From an uncultured Bacilli bacterium (GTDB taxonomy: Bacteria > Bacillota_I > Bacilli_A > RF39 > UBA660), in NCBI GenBank assembly GCA_934088535.1, contig CAKOJC010000011.1, positions 1-35,184 of the forward strand: DNA of 35,184 nucleotides, given 5' to 3'. The notes beneath the pieces were generated by a model that was not told the DNA's origin, made no database searches, and saw only the letters and a program-made list of their open reading frames with translations. The first letter of the stretch is position 1. Each line of letters begins with the position of its first letter. Below, in pieces: positions 8,171-16,982 of the stretch. Made by a program: the position numbers and the translations under genes.

Positions 8171-8447
8171 TAGGTGAGTGGCAAAAAGCTTTAAAAAAGA
8201 TAGCTAATTAAAAATAATCATATGCTTAGTTTTATCTCAAGGAGGTTATGAACTATATATAGAAAAGCTTGTTAAAAATTGAATTTTAGATAAATAATAA
8301 AAAGTAATATTGATTACAAAAAAAGGTCTTATTAAACTCAAATTTATATTTGAGTTTTTTTTACATAAAAATAAGAAAACTATAAAAAAAATAATTTTAA
8401 ATTCATACTATTAATGTTATAATTATCATAATAGGAGAGTGAAGTAA
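8171..8447 (+). other. Intergenic stretch with a decayed gene start, terminator and promoter
   Basis: 277 bases without an intact gene. A perfect AAGGAGG site (8239-8245) leads to ATG at 8248 that stops after four codons (M-N-Y-I-stop, 8248-8262). This looks like the surviving start of a lost gene. A terminator follows at 8334-8362 and a TATAAT at 8418-8423 serves the next gene. Confidence 0.5.
8334..8362 (+). terminator. Rho-independent terminator
   Basis: Perfect ten-base stem AAACTCAAAT/ATTTGAGTTT with TTAT loop and a T run to 8362. Confidence 0.85.
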
Positions 8448-9377
8448 GTGGCAGCAAAAGTATTTAAAACTATAGAAGAACAAATACAAATATTAATAAG
8501 TAAAGGACTTACTGTAGAAGATTATGATAAGTCAAGTGAAATACTACTTAGAGAAAATTATTTCTTTTTAAATGGATATAGATCACCTTTTTTAATAACA
8601 GGGACTAAAAGATTTGTAGAAGGTTCTACTTTTGAAGAATTGTATTCATTATTTAAGTTTGATAGATATTTTAGAAATATAATATTTAAAAATGTCTTAA
8701 TAGTTGAAAATAACTATAAATCAATATTTAGTTATGTGCTTAGTAAAAAATATGGTTATAAAGAAAAAGATTATTTAAATGTGAATAACTTTAATAAAAA
8801 TAAGGATACTAATAGACAGATAAATGATTTATTAAGAAAACTTAAGAGACAAATTAGAATTAATGGATACCAACATCAAGCTACTAGTCACTATATTAAT
8901 AATTATGGTTATATACCTATGTGGGTTAGTGTTAAGGTATTAAGTTTTGGTCTTATGAGTGAGTTATTTTCTATTCTTAAAGATGTTGATAGGGAAGAAA
9001 TAGCGTCATATTATAACATAGGTGCTGATGAATTAGAGGATTATTTATCAATTTTATCTAATTATAGAAATCTATGTGCTCATGAAGATATTCTATATAA
9101 TCATGAAACACAAAAAGAAATAGATGATACTACTTATCATGAATTATTAGAAATACCAAAAGTAGAAGGTGAATATATTTATGGTAAACATGATATATTT
9201 GCATTAATTATAATTTTAAAGCAAATGCTTACTCATACTGATTTTAAAATGATGATGAATGAGATAGATTATGAAATAGAATGGTTAAGTTCTAAATTAC
9301 ATTCTGTTGATGTTCAAAAAGTATTATATAGAATGGGATTTCCAGATAATTATAAACAAATATCATATATGGACTAG
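8448..9377 (+). CDS. Abi_2 family (AbiD/AbiF-like) HEPN abortive-infection protein
   Basis: 309 residues. The N-terminal block FKTIEEQIQILISKGLTVED and the YFFLNGYRSPFL motif are typical of AbiD/AbiF proteins, and the HEPN RNase signature R-x4-H is present as YRNLCAH (R207, H212). HEPN proteins of this family are thought to cleave RNA and stop the growth of infected cells. The GTG at 8448 is the start: AGGAGAG lies upstream and no nearer ATG exists. TATAAT at 8418-8423 gives a promoter. The gene is nine bases from htrA, which has its own ribosome site, so read-through is likely. No signs of frame damage. Confidence 0.88.
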   Translation: MAAKVFKTIEEQIQILISKGLTVEDYDKSSEILLRENYFFLNGYRSPFLITGTKRFVEGSTFEELYSLFKFDRYFRNIIFKNVLIVENNYKSIFSYVLSKKYGYKEKDYLNVNNFNKNKDTNRQINDLLRKLKRQIRINGYQHQATSHYINNYGYIPMWVSVKVLSFGLMSELFSILKDVDREEIASYYNIGADELEDYLSILSNYRNLCAHEDILYNHETQKEIDDTTYHELLEIPKVEGEYIYGKHDIFALIIILKQMLTHTDFKMMMNEIDYEIEWLSSKLHSVDVQKVLYRMGFPDNYKQISYMD

Positions 9378-9386
9378 GAGGATTAT

Positions 9387-10466
9387 ATGAAAAAAGATAC
9401 TACTTATATAATTAGTATTATAGCTTCGTTATTTATTGGTGCGTTATTGATGTATACATATATAGTTAAAAATCCAATAGCTCAAGTTTCTGGTGGAGAT
9501 GGTATAGTTAAAAATGTTAATGTTACAGAAAATGGTATATCTTCTGGAATAGAAAATGTTTATGATGCTGTAGTGGTAGTAGAAAATTATCAAAATGGTA
9601 AACTAGTTGGTATTGGGTCTGGATTTATATATGATATTAAAGGATATATAATGACTAATCATCATGTTATAGATGAAGCTACTGAACTTAAAGTTAAGTT
9701 AACTAGTGGAGAAAATGTAGTTGCTAGTGTAGTTGGTAGTGATGAATACGCAGATATTGCAGTTATTAAGATTGATCAAAGTCATGTTAAAAGAGTTGCT
9801 AAAATGGGTGATAATAGTAAGATGAAAGTAGGAGATACTGTATTTACTATTGGTTCTCCAATTAGTATAGATTATGCTGGAACTGTTACTCGTGGAATAT
9901 TAAGTGGTAAAGATAGAATGGTTGCTGTTTCTGTTGGTAATTCTAGTTCAAGCGATTGGATTATGAATGTTATGCAGACTGATGCAGCTATAAATCCTGG
10001 TAATAGTGGTGGACCTTTATGTAATGTTAATGGTGAAGTAATTGGAGTTAATTCAATGAAAATTGTTAAATCCGAAATAGAAGGTATTGGATTTGCTATT
10101 CCTATTGAAGATGCTGTTGAATATGCTAAATTAATAATAAGTGGAGAAAAGATTCAAAGAGCTTATTTAGGAATTAGTATGATAGATTTAACAGTATCAA
10201 ATCAATATTTAAGACAACAAGGAATTACAATAGATGAAAGTATTACTACTGGAGTAGTGGTGGTTAGTACTGAGGATAATGGCCCTAGCGCTAAAGTAGG
10301 ATTAGAAAAAGGAGACGTTATAGTTAAAATAGGCGAATATGATGTAACTAGTGTTGCTGAGTTAAGATACTATTTATATAAATATAAACCTAATGATACA
10401 ATTGAGATAAAGGCAATTAGAGGTAAAACAAATAAAACCTTTAAAGTAACTCTTGGAGCAAATTAA
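9387..10466 (+). CDS. htrA: HtrA/DegP-like membrane-anchored serine protease with PDZ domain
   Basis: 359 residues: N-terminal membrane anchor (about 7-27), trypsin-like domain, then one PDZ domain (about 255-355). Catalytic triad: H93 in TNHHVI, D123 in YADIAVI, S207 in NPGNSGGPL. The PDZ carbohydrate-binding-loop equivalent begins AYLGISM. HtrA proteases degrade or refold misfolded proteins at the outer face of the membrane. AGGAGG lies six bases before the ATG. It follows the Abi gene by nine bases, which is an odd partner; co-transcription from the Abi promoter is likely since no separate promoter is evident. Confidence 0.93.
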   Translation: MKKDTTYIISIIASLFIGALLMYTYIVKNPIAQVSGGDGIVKNVNVTENGISSGIENVYDAVVVVENYQNGKLVGIGSGFIYDIKGYIMTNHHVIDEATELKVKLTSGENVVASVVGSDEYADIAVIKIDQSHVKRVAKMGDNSKMKVGDTVFTIGSPISIDYAGTVTRGILSGKDRMVAVSVGNSSSSDWIMNVMQTDAAINPGNSGGPLCNVNGEVIGVNSMKIVKSEIEGIGFAIPIEDAVEYAKLIISGEKIQRAYLGISMIDLTVSNQYLRQQGITIDESITTGVVVVSTEDNGPSAKVGLEKGDVIVKIGEYDVTSVAELRYYLYKYKPNDTIEIKAIRGKTNKTFKVTLGAN

Positions 10467-10479
10467 TTGCTCCTTTTTT
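10455..10479 (+). terminator. Terminator of htrA, containing its stop codon
   Basis: GGAGCAA/TTGCTCC stem followed by six T; the TAA stop at 10464-10466 lies in the loop. Confidence 0.85.
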
Positions 10480-10480
10480 C

Positions 10481-10509
10481 TTGATAAAATGCATATAATC
10501 TTATATAAT
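10481..10509 (+). promoter_or_regulatory. Promoter of the P-type ATPase
   Basis: TTGATA (10481-10486), 17-base spacer, TATAAT (10504-10509), directly after the htrA terminator. Confidence 0.75.
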
Positions 10510-10536
10510 TAGTATAGATAATAAAGGGTTGGTATT

Positions 10537-13182
10537 ATGAAAAAAGATTATGAATATTTAGATAGTAAGAAGGTTTTAAAAGAACTTAAAACTTCTCTTA
10601 ATGGACTTAGTGAAAAAGAAGTTAAACATAGATTAAAAAGTTATGGGTTAAATGAACTTCCAAAAGAAAAGCAAAAAAGTATTGTTGAAGTTTTTTTAAG
10701 CTCAATAAATGATCCAATTATATATGTTTTATTAGTTGCGGCTATACTTTCTTTTATAGTTGGTGAAGTATTAGATGGACTTGCTATTATATTTATTATA
10801 ATGGTAGATGCTGTTGTTTCTACTATTCAAGAAGTAAAAGCTGAAAAGAATTCAGAAGCACTTAAAAATCTTATTAAAGTAAAAGTAAAAGTTGTACGTG
10901 AAAATAAACATTACGAGATAGATTCTTCTTATTTAGTACCTGGAGATATAATTATTATTGAACCTGGAACTAAAGTATCAAGTGATGCAAGAATTATAAA
11001 TTCAAATAATCTTACTGTTGATGAATCAGTTCTTACTGGTGAGAGTATTGGAGTTGCTAAAAATAATGAAGCATCTAGTCTTGGTGATGATAGTAAAAAA
11101 TGTATGCTATATGCAGGAACTTCTGTATTGACTGGAAGAGCTATTGCTGTTGTAACTGCGACTGGTATAGATACTGAAGTTGGAAAAATAGCTGAGAAAG
11201 TTACTACTACTGAAGAAAGTAAATCCCCACTTACAATTAGAATGGAGAAATTCTCTAAACAAATTACTTTATTAATAGTAGGAATTTCTATTATTATTGG
11301 TTGTGTTCTTATATATAAACAATATCATTTTATGGATATATTCTTAGCTGTAGTTGCTCTTGCGGTATCTGCTATGCCTGAAGGACTTCCTTTATCATTA
11401 ACGCTTGCTCTTACTATTGGATCTAATAAAATGGGTAAGAGAAATGTTATTGTTAAGAAACTTAACTCAGTTGAAAGTCTTGGAAGTTGTACAGTTATTG
11501 CTAGTGATAAAACTGGTACTCTTACTGTAAATGAGCAAACTGCTAAAAAAATATTACTTCCTAGTGGTGAAACATTCTTAATTGATGGTAATGGTTATAA
11601 TGATTCTGGAAAAGTTGTTCCTGTTGGGGATGCTAATATGGCTAATGCTAAATATATAGCTACTCTTGGAGTTATAAATAATGAATCTATGCTTGAAAAG
11701 GTAAAGGGCAAATGGGATAAATTTGGAGATTCAATAGATATAGCATTCTTAGCACTTGGAAGAAAACTTGGAATACATAATTTGGAATTTAAGAAGGTAT
11801 ATGATATACCATATGAATCAGAAAAAAAATATAGTGCAGTATTCTATAAAATAGATGGAGATGTTTTATGTACAGTCAAGGGTTCTGTAGAAACAATATT
11901 AGAATTTTGTAAATATAGTTATGAAGATGGAGAAAAAGTTAAATTAAATAAAGAAAAAATATTAAAACAAAATGAAGAATTAGCATCTAATGGTTATAGA
12001 GTTATTGCTTTATGTGATGGAGATGTAGCATTAAAGGAAAAATATGGTGTAGCAGATGTTAAGAATCTTAATTTTATAGGATTAGTTGGATTTATTGATC
12101 CAGTTAGAAAAGAAGCAGTAAGCGCTATTAAAAAGTGTAAAACTGCTGGTATAAAAGTTCTTATGATTACCGGAGATCATGCTTTAACTGCTTATGCAAT
12201 TGCAAAAGACTTAAATATAGTTAGTGATAGAGATGAAGTCGTTACAGGAAGCGATTTAGATTTTTATTCAGATAATGATGAAAAATTTGATATATTTATT
12301 AAAGATAAAAGGGTATTTGCTAGAGTTACTCCTTTACAAAAGTTAAAGATAGTTGAATCATTACAACGTCAAGGTGAATTTGTTGCGGTAACTGGTGATG
12401 GTGTTAATGATGCGCCTGCGATTAAGGCGGCTAATATTGGAGTTGCAATGGGAAGTGGAACGGATGTAGCGAAAGAAACAGCTAAAATGATTATAATAGA
12501 TGATAATTTCTCATCAATAGTTGCTGGAATTGAAGAAGGACGTAATGCTTACTCAAATATTAGAAAAATATGTTTAATGTTGCTTTCTTGTGGACTTGCT
12601 GAAGTGTTATTTTTCGTTTTATCAATAGCATTTGATTTACCAATGCCTTTAGTAGCAATTCAGTTATTGTGGTTAAATTTAGTAACAGATGGTCTTCAAG
12701 ATATGGCACTTTCATTTGAAAGAGAAACAGATACAATAATGAAAGAAAAACCTAGAAGTACTAAAGAAAGTCTATTTGAAAAAGAATTAGTTAAACAAAT
12801 ATTCTTAAGTGGTATATTTATTGGTGTACTTGTATTTACTGTATGGTATGTGCTTATTAATAAATTACATATGGAAGTTGCTCATGCTCGTGGTTATGTA
12901 CTAGCACTTATGGTATTTATACAAAATATGCATGTATTGAACTGTAGAAGTGAAAGTAAAAGTGTATTTGAAAATGGATTTAAACAAAATAAATTCGTGT
13001 TATTTACAATAGTTGGAACAATAGTATTACAAATGATAGTTATGGAAGTACCAATATTATCTAGATTCTTACAAACATATGATGTACCTAACTTACATTT
13101 AATAATATTATTTATGTTATCACTTCCAATACTATTTGTAATGGAAATGTATAAGTATTCAAAAAAGACTAAAAATAAATAA
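10537..13182 (+). CDS. Cation-transporting P-type ATPase, Ca2+ (P2) type
   Basis: 881 residues, full length. The motifs are in order: N-terminal cation ATPase domain, TGES (167-170, actuator), PEGLP in span M4 (281-285), phosphorylated D324 in DKTGTLT, KGS nucleotide site, TGDGVNDAPA hinge, and NLVTDG in M6. E282 of PEGLP, the M5 glutamate (GLAEVL) and the Asn/Thr/Asp of NLVTDG match Ca2+ site II of SERCA pumps. The asparagine usually found three residues before the M5 glutamate is glycine here. It probably exports Ca2+ (or Mn2+) in exchange for protons. Weak AAGGGTTGG ribosome site, good promoter. No terminator follows, so read-through into the next operon is possible. Confidence 0.93.
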   Translation: MKKDYEYLDSKKVLKELKTSLNGLSEKEVKHRLKSYGLNELPKEKQKSIVEVFLSSINDPIIYVLLVAAILSFIVGEVLDGLAIIFIIMVDAVVSTIQEVKAEKNSEALKNLIKVKVKVVRENKHYEIDSSYLVPGDIIIIEPGTKVSSDARIINSNNLTVDESVLTGESIGVAKNNEASSLGDDSKKCMLYAGTSVLTGRAIAVVTATGIDTEVGKIAEKVTTTEESKSPLTIRMEKFSKQITLLIVGISIIIGCVLIYKQYHFMDIFLAVVALAVSAMPEGLPLSLTLALTIGSNKMGKRNVIVKKLNSVESLGSCTVIASDKTGTLTVNEQTAKKILLPSGETFLIDGNGYNDSGKVVPVGDANMANAKYIATLGVINNESMLEKVKGKWDKFGDSIDIAFLALGRKLGIHNLEFKKVYDIPYESEKKYSAVFYKIDGDVLCTVKGSVETILEFCKYSYEDGEKVKLNKEKILKQNEELASNGYRVIALCDGDVALKEKYGVADVKNLNFIGLVGFIDPVRKEAVSAIKKCKTAGIKVLMITGDHALTAYAIAKDLNIVSDRDEVVTGSDLDFYSDNDEKFDIFIKDKRVFARVTPLQKLKIVESLQRQGEFVAVTGDGVNDAPAIKAANIGVAMGSGTDVAKETAKMIIIDDNFSSIVAGIEEGRNAYSNIRKICLMLLSCGLAEVLFFVLSIAFDLPMPLVAIQLLWLNLVTDGLQDMALSFERETDTIMKEKPRSTKESLFEKELVKQIFLSGIFIGVLVFTVWYVLINKLHMEVAHARGYVLALMVFIQNMHVLNCRSESKSVFENGFKQNKFVLFTIVGTIVLQMIVMEVPILSRFLQTYDVPNLHLIILFMLSLPILFVMEMYKYSKKTKNK

Positions 13183-13216
13183 TCTTATGATATAATAATC
13201 TATGGGAGAAGAAAAT

Positions 13217-14671
13217 ATGAAGAAGAATATATTAATGTTAATTAATGGATTTGGTGTAGAACAAAGAGATTCTTATGATATATATTCAGCTGAATTAATG
13301 CCTAATATGGACAAACTTACTAAAGAAGGATTGTTTTCTTCTTTAAGTAGTAAAGATTTGGATTATAAAAGTGGATATAGAAGTTTTAGTATAGGCATAA
13401 AAGAACCATTATCTTATAGTATAGTAGAAAATTCTATAACAAATGGATCTTATAAGGAAGCACAAATACTTAAATATTTATATTCACAATTAGGAACAGA
13501 AAGTGAAACTAAATTACATATATTTTGTTTTTGGGATAATAATAGAACAATAGAACAGTTATTAACTTATATAAAAGATATGGGATTACATATTAAAACT
13601 AAGATATTTATCCATTTAGTTTTAACTCAACAATCATTAAATGATTATAAGGATATGGATAGATGTTTTACTACATTAAATTATGAACTTGGTGATCAAG
13701 TTAAATTAGGGGTAGTTAGTGGCGAGCAACATTTAGAAAATTTACTTGCTTTTAAAGATTTTGTTAAAACGCTTGCTACTGAAGCTGGTGAAAAGTGGAA
13801 AGATTTATCTAAGAAGACAGAAGTTTTGTTACAAACTAAGACTATACCAGCTAAAGCTAGAACATTTGCTGTAAACCCTGGCTTTGGTATTAACAATGGT
13901 GATTATTTCTTATTCTTTAATTATTCTAATACAGATGTAACAAGATATTTAAAAGAGCTAGATGTCCAAAGATATAGAAAGTTAGATTCAAGTACTATTA
14001 AGGCTTATTCTTTATTCCCAGTTAAATGTGAAGTTAGACAAATACCTTATATGTTCAATTTTGCTGTTTCTTCTACTTATGCTTTAAAATCTTTAGAGTC
14101 AGTGGGGGCTAAAGCATTGATATTAGCTGAGAAAGATAAATGTCCTTATATAAATTATTATATGACTGGACTTAGAAATACAGTAAGTGAAAGTATTAAA
14201 TATTTATCTGTTGATGATGGATTTATATATGATCCTGATAAGGTAGTTCAAACATTAAAAGCATATCCTCAAGAGATGATAATAATTAATTATGAAATAG
14301 AAACATGTAAAAATGTTGATGAAATAGAAGAAAGACTTAAAAAAATAGATGCAGTTATTGGAAAAGTATCAGAATTTACTTTATCTAATAGTTATGGTTT
14401 ATTTATTTCATCTTTATATGGTATAGAAAAAGAAATGTATAACACTAAACATGAACTATGTAAAGTTAATTTTTCAGTTAGAGTACCTGTTGTTGTTTAT
14501 GATAAAGGATTACCTGGTGGTACTTATAGAATTGATGAAGGGACTACGTATGATTTATTGAATGCTATGATACATAATATTAATCCAGCTTTTGATAATA
14601 CTGGTATAATAAAGAAGAAATCAGGTATTATGTCAATATTCTTTAAAAAGCCAAAGGGGGATAAGAAATGA
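13217..14671 (+). CDS. Degenerate phosphoglycerate mutase (iPGM/GpmI-fold) pseudoenzyme
   Basis: 484 residues. Start at ATG 13217 because GGGAGAAG lies five bases before it; the ATG at 13202 lies within that site. The overall order follows cofactor-independent phosphoglycerate mutase: N-terminal LMLINGFG and MPNMDKL (family LxxLDGFG and TPNLDxL), the inserted domain KLHIFCFWDNN...IFIHLVLT..., and the C-terminal half MIIINYE...IDAVIGKV...YGLFISSLYG...VRVPVVVYD. The manganese ligands are lost: Asp of DGFG is Asn, the NSEVGH serine region is changed, the D-x-x-x-H of the NxxxPDMVGH block is gone, and ADHG is SLYG. It should bind no metal and not isomerise phosphoglycerate. First gene of an operon with RDD, RpiB and SHOCT genes. 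Function unknown. Confidence 0.7.
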   Translation: MKKNILMLINGFGVEQRDSYDIYSAELMPNMDKLTKEGLFSSLSSKDLDYKSGYRSFSIGIKEPLSYSIVENSITNGSYKEAQILKYLYSQLGTESETKLHIFCFWDNNRTIEQLLTYIKDMGLHIKTKIFIHLVLTQQSLNDYKDMDRCFTTLNYELGDQVKLGVVSGEQHLENLLAFKDFVKTLATEAGEKWKDLSKKTEVLLQTKTIPAKARTFAVNPGFGINNGDYFLFFNYSNTDVTRYLKELDVQRYRKLDSSTIKAYSLFPVKCEVRQIPYMFNFAVSSTYALKSLESVGAKALILAEKDKCPYINYYMTGLRNTVSESIKYLSVDDGFIYDPDKVVQTLKAYPQEMIIINYEIETCKNVDEIEERLKKIDAVIGKVSEFTLSNSYGLFISSLYGIEKEMYNTKHELCKVNFSVRVPVVVYDKGLPGGTYRIDEGTTYDLLNAMIHNINPAFDNTGIIKKKSGIMSIFFKKPKGDKK

Positions 14672-15348
14672 AAAAGACGACATTTAGAAGATTTTGTGCT
14701 TATTTAATGGATACTATGGTAATAGTTCTTATAAGTTCATTATTTGTTAAAATAGAATTTATTAATCCTAATTATGATGAATATCAAAAAGTATATGAAG
14801 ATTATATAGAATATACATCAAATATAGAAAATTTAGAAAATATAGCCAGTGATAATACATTAACTGATTTTTCTTATAAATTAGCTAAAACTGGTGTAGC
14901 TACTAGTATCATATCTTTAGTTGTTACTACTTTATATTTTGTTGGATTCCAATATTTAAATAGAGGACAGACTTTAGGAAAGAAAGTATTTAAAATTAAA
15001 GTAGTAGATGGTGATAATAAAAGAGTTAAATTTTATCAATTATTAGTTAGAAGTTTACTTATAAATAGTATATTGACATCATTTGTATCTATTTTAGCTG
15101 TTTCATTTTTAAGTAAGGTTGCTTATTTTAGAGTAAGTCAATTTACACAGTTATTTGATGTTACTGTTCTTTGTACTTCATTTATACTTATGATGTTTAG
15201 AGAGGATGGTAAAGGTCTTCACGATTTACTTATTGGTACTAGAGTAGTATTTGATGATATAGAAGAAGAAACTATTAAAGAAGCAAAAGTAGTTGAAAAA
15301 GATGAAACTAAGAAGTCAGTTAAGAAAACTACTAGAAAGGAGAAATAA
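14668..15348 (+). CDS. RDD-family membrane protein
   Basis: 226 residues. The N-terminus has the family's Arg/Asp/Asp pattern around the first span (RRFCAYLMDTMVIV; R7, R8, D15) and a GQTLGKKVFKIKVV block between spans, the RDD hallmark. About four spans, a long extracytoplasmic loop after span 1 rich in Tyr/Asn/Glu (27-70), and a charged Lys/Glu tail from about 190 in the cytoplasm. Its start overlaps the previous stop by four bases (ATGA), and its stop overlaps the rpiB start by one base, so translation is coupled. Some RDD proteins are Na+/H+ antiporters; for this one no activity can be claimed. Confidence 0.85.
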   Translation: MKKTTFRRFCAYLMDTMVIVLISSLFVKIEFINPNYDEYQKVYEDYIEYTSNIENLENIASDNTLTDFSYKLAKTGVATSIISLVVTTLYFVGFQYLNRGQTLGKKVFKIKVVDGDNKRVKFYQLLVRSLLINSILTSFVSILAVSFLSKVAYFRVSQFTQLFDVTVLCTSFILMMFREDGKGLHDLLIGTRVVFDDIEEETIKEAKVVEKDETKKSVKKTTRKEK

Positions 15349-15779
15349 TGAAGATAGGTATAGCTAATGATCATCATGGTGTAGAAGTTAAAAATAAAAT
15401 AATGAATTATCTACATGAAAAAGGTATTGAATGTGTAAATTTTGGTACTAATGATAACAATAGTGTTGATTATGTTGAATATGCTGTAAAGTTATGTACA
15501 GCAGTAAATAAAAAAGAGGTTGACTTAGGTATATTAATATGTGGAACTGGAATAGGCATGAGTATTGCTGCTAATAAAATAAAAGGAATTAGATGTGGTA
15601 AAGTTACTACTCCTCGTGAAGCAGCTCTTACAAAAGAACATAATATGGCTAATGTAATATCTCTTTCTGAATATACTGAAAACGTAGAAGAAATAGTAGA
15701 TGCATTTATCAATACTAAAAATTCTACAGAAGAAAGACATATCAGAAGAATAGAAGAAATAAGTGAATTAGAGGGATAA
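15348..15779 (+). CDS. rpiB: Ribose-5-phosphate isomerase B
   Basis: 143 residues, the RpiB/LacAB fold. Catalytic cysteine C65 and anion hole are in CGTGIGMSIAANK (65-77); the N-terminal substrate loop is NDHHG (7-11, usually DHAG); H98 and N99 are in EHNMANV. It interconverts ribose-5-phosphate and ribulose-5-phosphate in the pentose phosphate pathway. No lacA/lacB partner is nearby, which favours RpiB over galactose-6-phosphate isomerase. Coupled to the RDD gene by TAATG overlap. Confidence 0.92.
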   Translation: MKIGIANDHHGVEVKNKIMNYLHEKGIECVNFGTNDNNSVDYVEYAVKLCTAVNKKEVDLGILICGTGIGMSIAANKIKGIRCGKVTTPREAALTKEHNMANVISLSEYTENVEEIVDAFINTKNSTEERHIRRIEEISELEG

Positions 15780-15780
15780 T

Positions 15781-16179
15781 ATGAATAAAAATTTATTAAA
15801 AATAGCAGGTATTATATCACTAGTTTTAGGTATAATATGTTGTCTTACAATAGTTGGTGCAATAGTTGGTGTTCCACTTATAATCGGTGGTAACAAAATA
15901 AAAGATATGGCCAATTTAAGTGATCAAGAATTATTACAACAAAAAGATACAATACTAATATGGATGGTTGTGTTCTTAGTATTTAATCAAATAAGTGGTA
16001 TTTTAGTGTTAATATTCTATATTGATATGGATGGAAGTTTAAGTAATACGCTTAATAGTTCTAATAAAAAGAGTAATGATAAATATGATGAACTAGAAAA
16101 ACTTAAAAAACTATATGATGATAAAGTATTAACTAAAGAAGAGTTTGAAACTGAAAAAGATAAAATACTTAATAAATAA
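15781..16179 (+). CDS. Two-span membrane protein with C-terminal SHOCT domain
   Basis: 132 residues: hydrophobic span 8-37, span 57-81, Ser/Asn linker, and a SHOCT domain at 102-131 (YDELEKLKKLYDDKVLTKEEFETEKDKIL pattern, given here in part: YDELEKLKKLYDDKVLTKEE). SHOCT is a short helical hairpin, often at the end of membrane proteins and thought to aid oligomerisation. It follows rpiB by one base and ends the operon; the terminator starts inside its stop codon. Confidence 0.82.
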   Translation: MNKNLLKIAGIISLVLGIICCLTIVGAIVGVPLIIGGNKIKDMANLSDQELLQQKDTILIWMVVFLVFNQISGILVLIFYIDMDGSLSNTLNSSNKKSNDKYDELEKLKKLYDDKVLTKEEFETEKDKILNK

Positions 16180-16206
16180 CATTATAGAAATATAATGTTT
16201 TTTTTA
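16178..16206 (+). terminator. Terminator of the pseudo-iPGM/RDD/rpiB/SHOCT operon
   Basis: Perfect nine-base stem AACATTATA/TATAATGTT with GAAA tetraloop and a T run. Confidence 0.88.
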
Positions 16207-16254
16207 TGAATAAATTTCGTAAAAAGGTTCATTCTATTATTAGGAGAGTGAAAA

Positions 16255-16887
16255 ATGAGTAAATATTCTAAAATATTATTACCAACATTTTATATTGGTA
16301 TAGTTGCTGTAATGGTTTTATGTGTTATGTTAGTTGTGTCTGGAGTTAAATCATTTTTGGTAGAAAGAGAAGATATAAATTATACTCTTGATAATGTGTT
16401 TGATGATAATACTAAAACTGTTGTTAAGACACAAAGCAATAATATCGTTAAGCCTTTTATAGCTGAAACTGTTAAAGTAGGAAGATATTTTTATGACTTT
16501 GAATCAGATGAAAAGAAACAACAAAGTTCATTAATACTATTTGAAGATACATATATGCAGAATAATGGAGTTGATTATGTAGATAGTAAAGATTTTGATA
16601 TAGTTTCTATACTCGATGGTGAAGTTGTATCAGTAGAAGATAGTGAAGTTTATGGAAAAGTTGTGACTATAAAACATAACGATAATTTAAAATCAGTATA
16701 TTCTAATGTAACAGGTGTACTTGTGAATGTTGGCTATAAAATTGGTCAAGGTGAAGTATTTGCGATGAGTAGTAAATCTAAATTAAATACTGAAGATGAA
16801 TCAATGTTACATTTTGAAGTTTATTATAAAGGAAGTGCTATTGATCCTGAAAATATGTATACTATGACAGTTAGTGATTTTGAATAA
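16255..16887 (+). CDS. Membrane-anchored degenerate LytM/M23 protein (SpoIIQ-like)
   Basis: 210 residues: N-terminal span (about 8-30), a variable region, and a LytM (peptidase M23) domain from about 95 to 198. The fold markers remain (NNGVDY, ILDGEVVSVEDSEVYGKVV, VGYKIGQGEVFA, LHFEVYYKG, IDPENM). The zinc ligands are mostly changed: the HxGxD histidine is N103 with D107 kept, the YxHL histidine is N151, and the HLH pair is M184-L185-H186. It is therefore probably not an active endopeptidase. Bacillus SpoIIQ is a degenerate membrane-bound LytM protein used as a structural partner of SpoIIIAH; this one may have a similar binding role, though no sporulation gene is seen in the window. AGGAGAG precedes the ATG. 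Confidence 0.8.
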   Translation: MSKYSKILLPTFYIGIVAVMVLCVMLVVSGVKSFLVEREDINYTLDNVFDDNTKTVVKTQSNNIVKPFIAETVKVGRYFYDFESDEKKQQSSLILFEDTYMQNNGVDYVDSKDFDIVSILDGEVVSVEDSEVYGKVVTIKHNDNLKSVYSNVTGVLVNVGYKIGQGEVFAMSSKSKLNTEDESMLHFEVYYKGSAIDPENMYTMTVSDFE

Positions 16888-16912
16888 GGAATATTTAAAA
16901 TATTCTTTTTTC
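16888..16912 (+). terminator. Terminator of the LytM-like gene
   Basis: GAATAT/ATATTC stem (16889-16905) followed by TTTTTT. Confidence 0.75.
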
Positions 16913-16924
16913 TTGGCTTTTTCA

Positions 16925-16953
16925 TTGAAAATGTAAGGTTAGAGTGGTATTAT
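16925..16953 (+). promoter_or_regulatory. Promoter of agrA-agrC
   Basis: TTGAAA (16925-16930), 17 bases, TATTAT (16948-16953). It has a recognisable -35, unlike the promoter of agrBD, which fits constitutive expression of the sensor and regulator. Confidence 0.6.
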
Positions 16954-16982
16954 TAAGGTGTATATATTAAAAGGAGACTATA

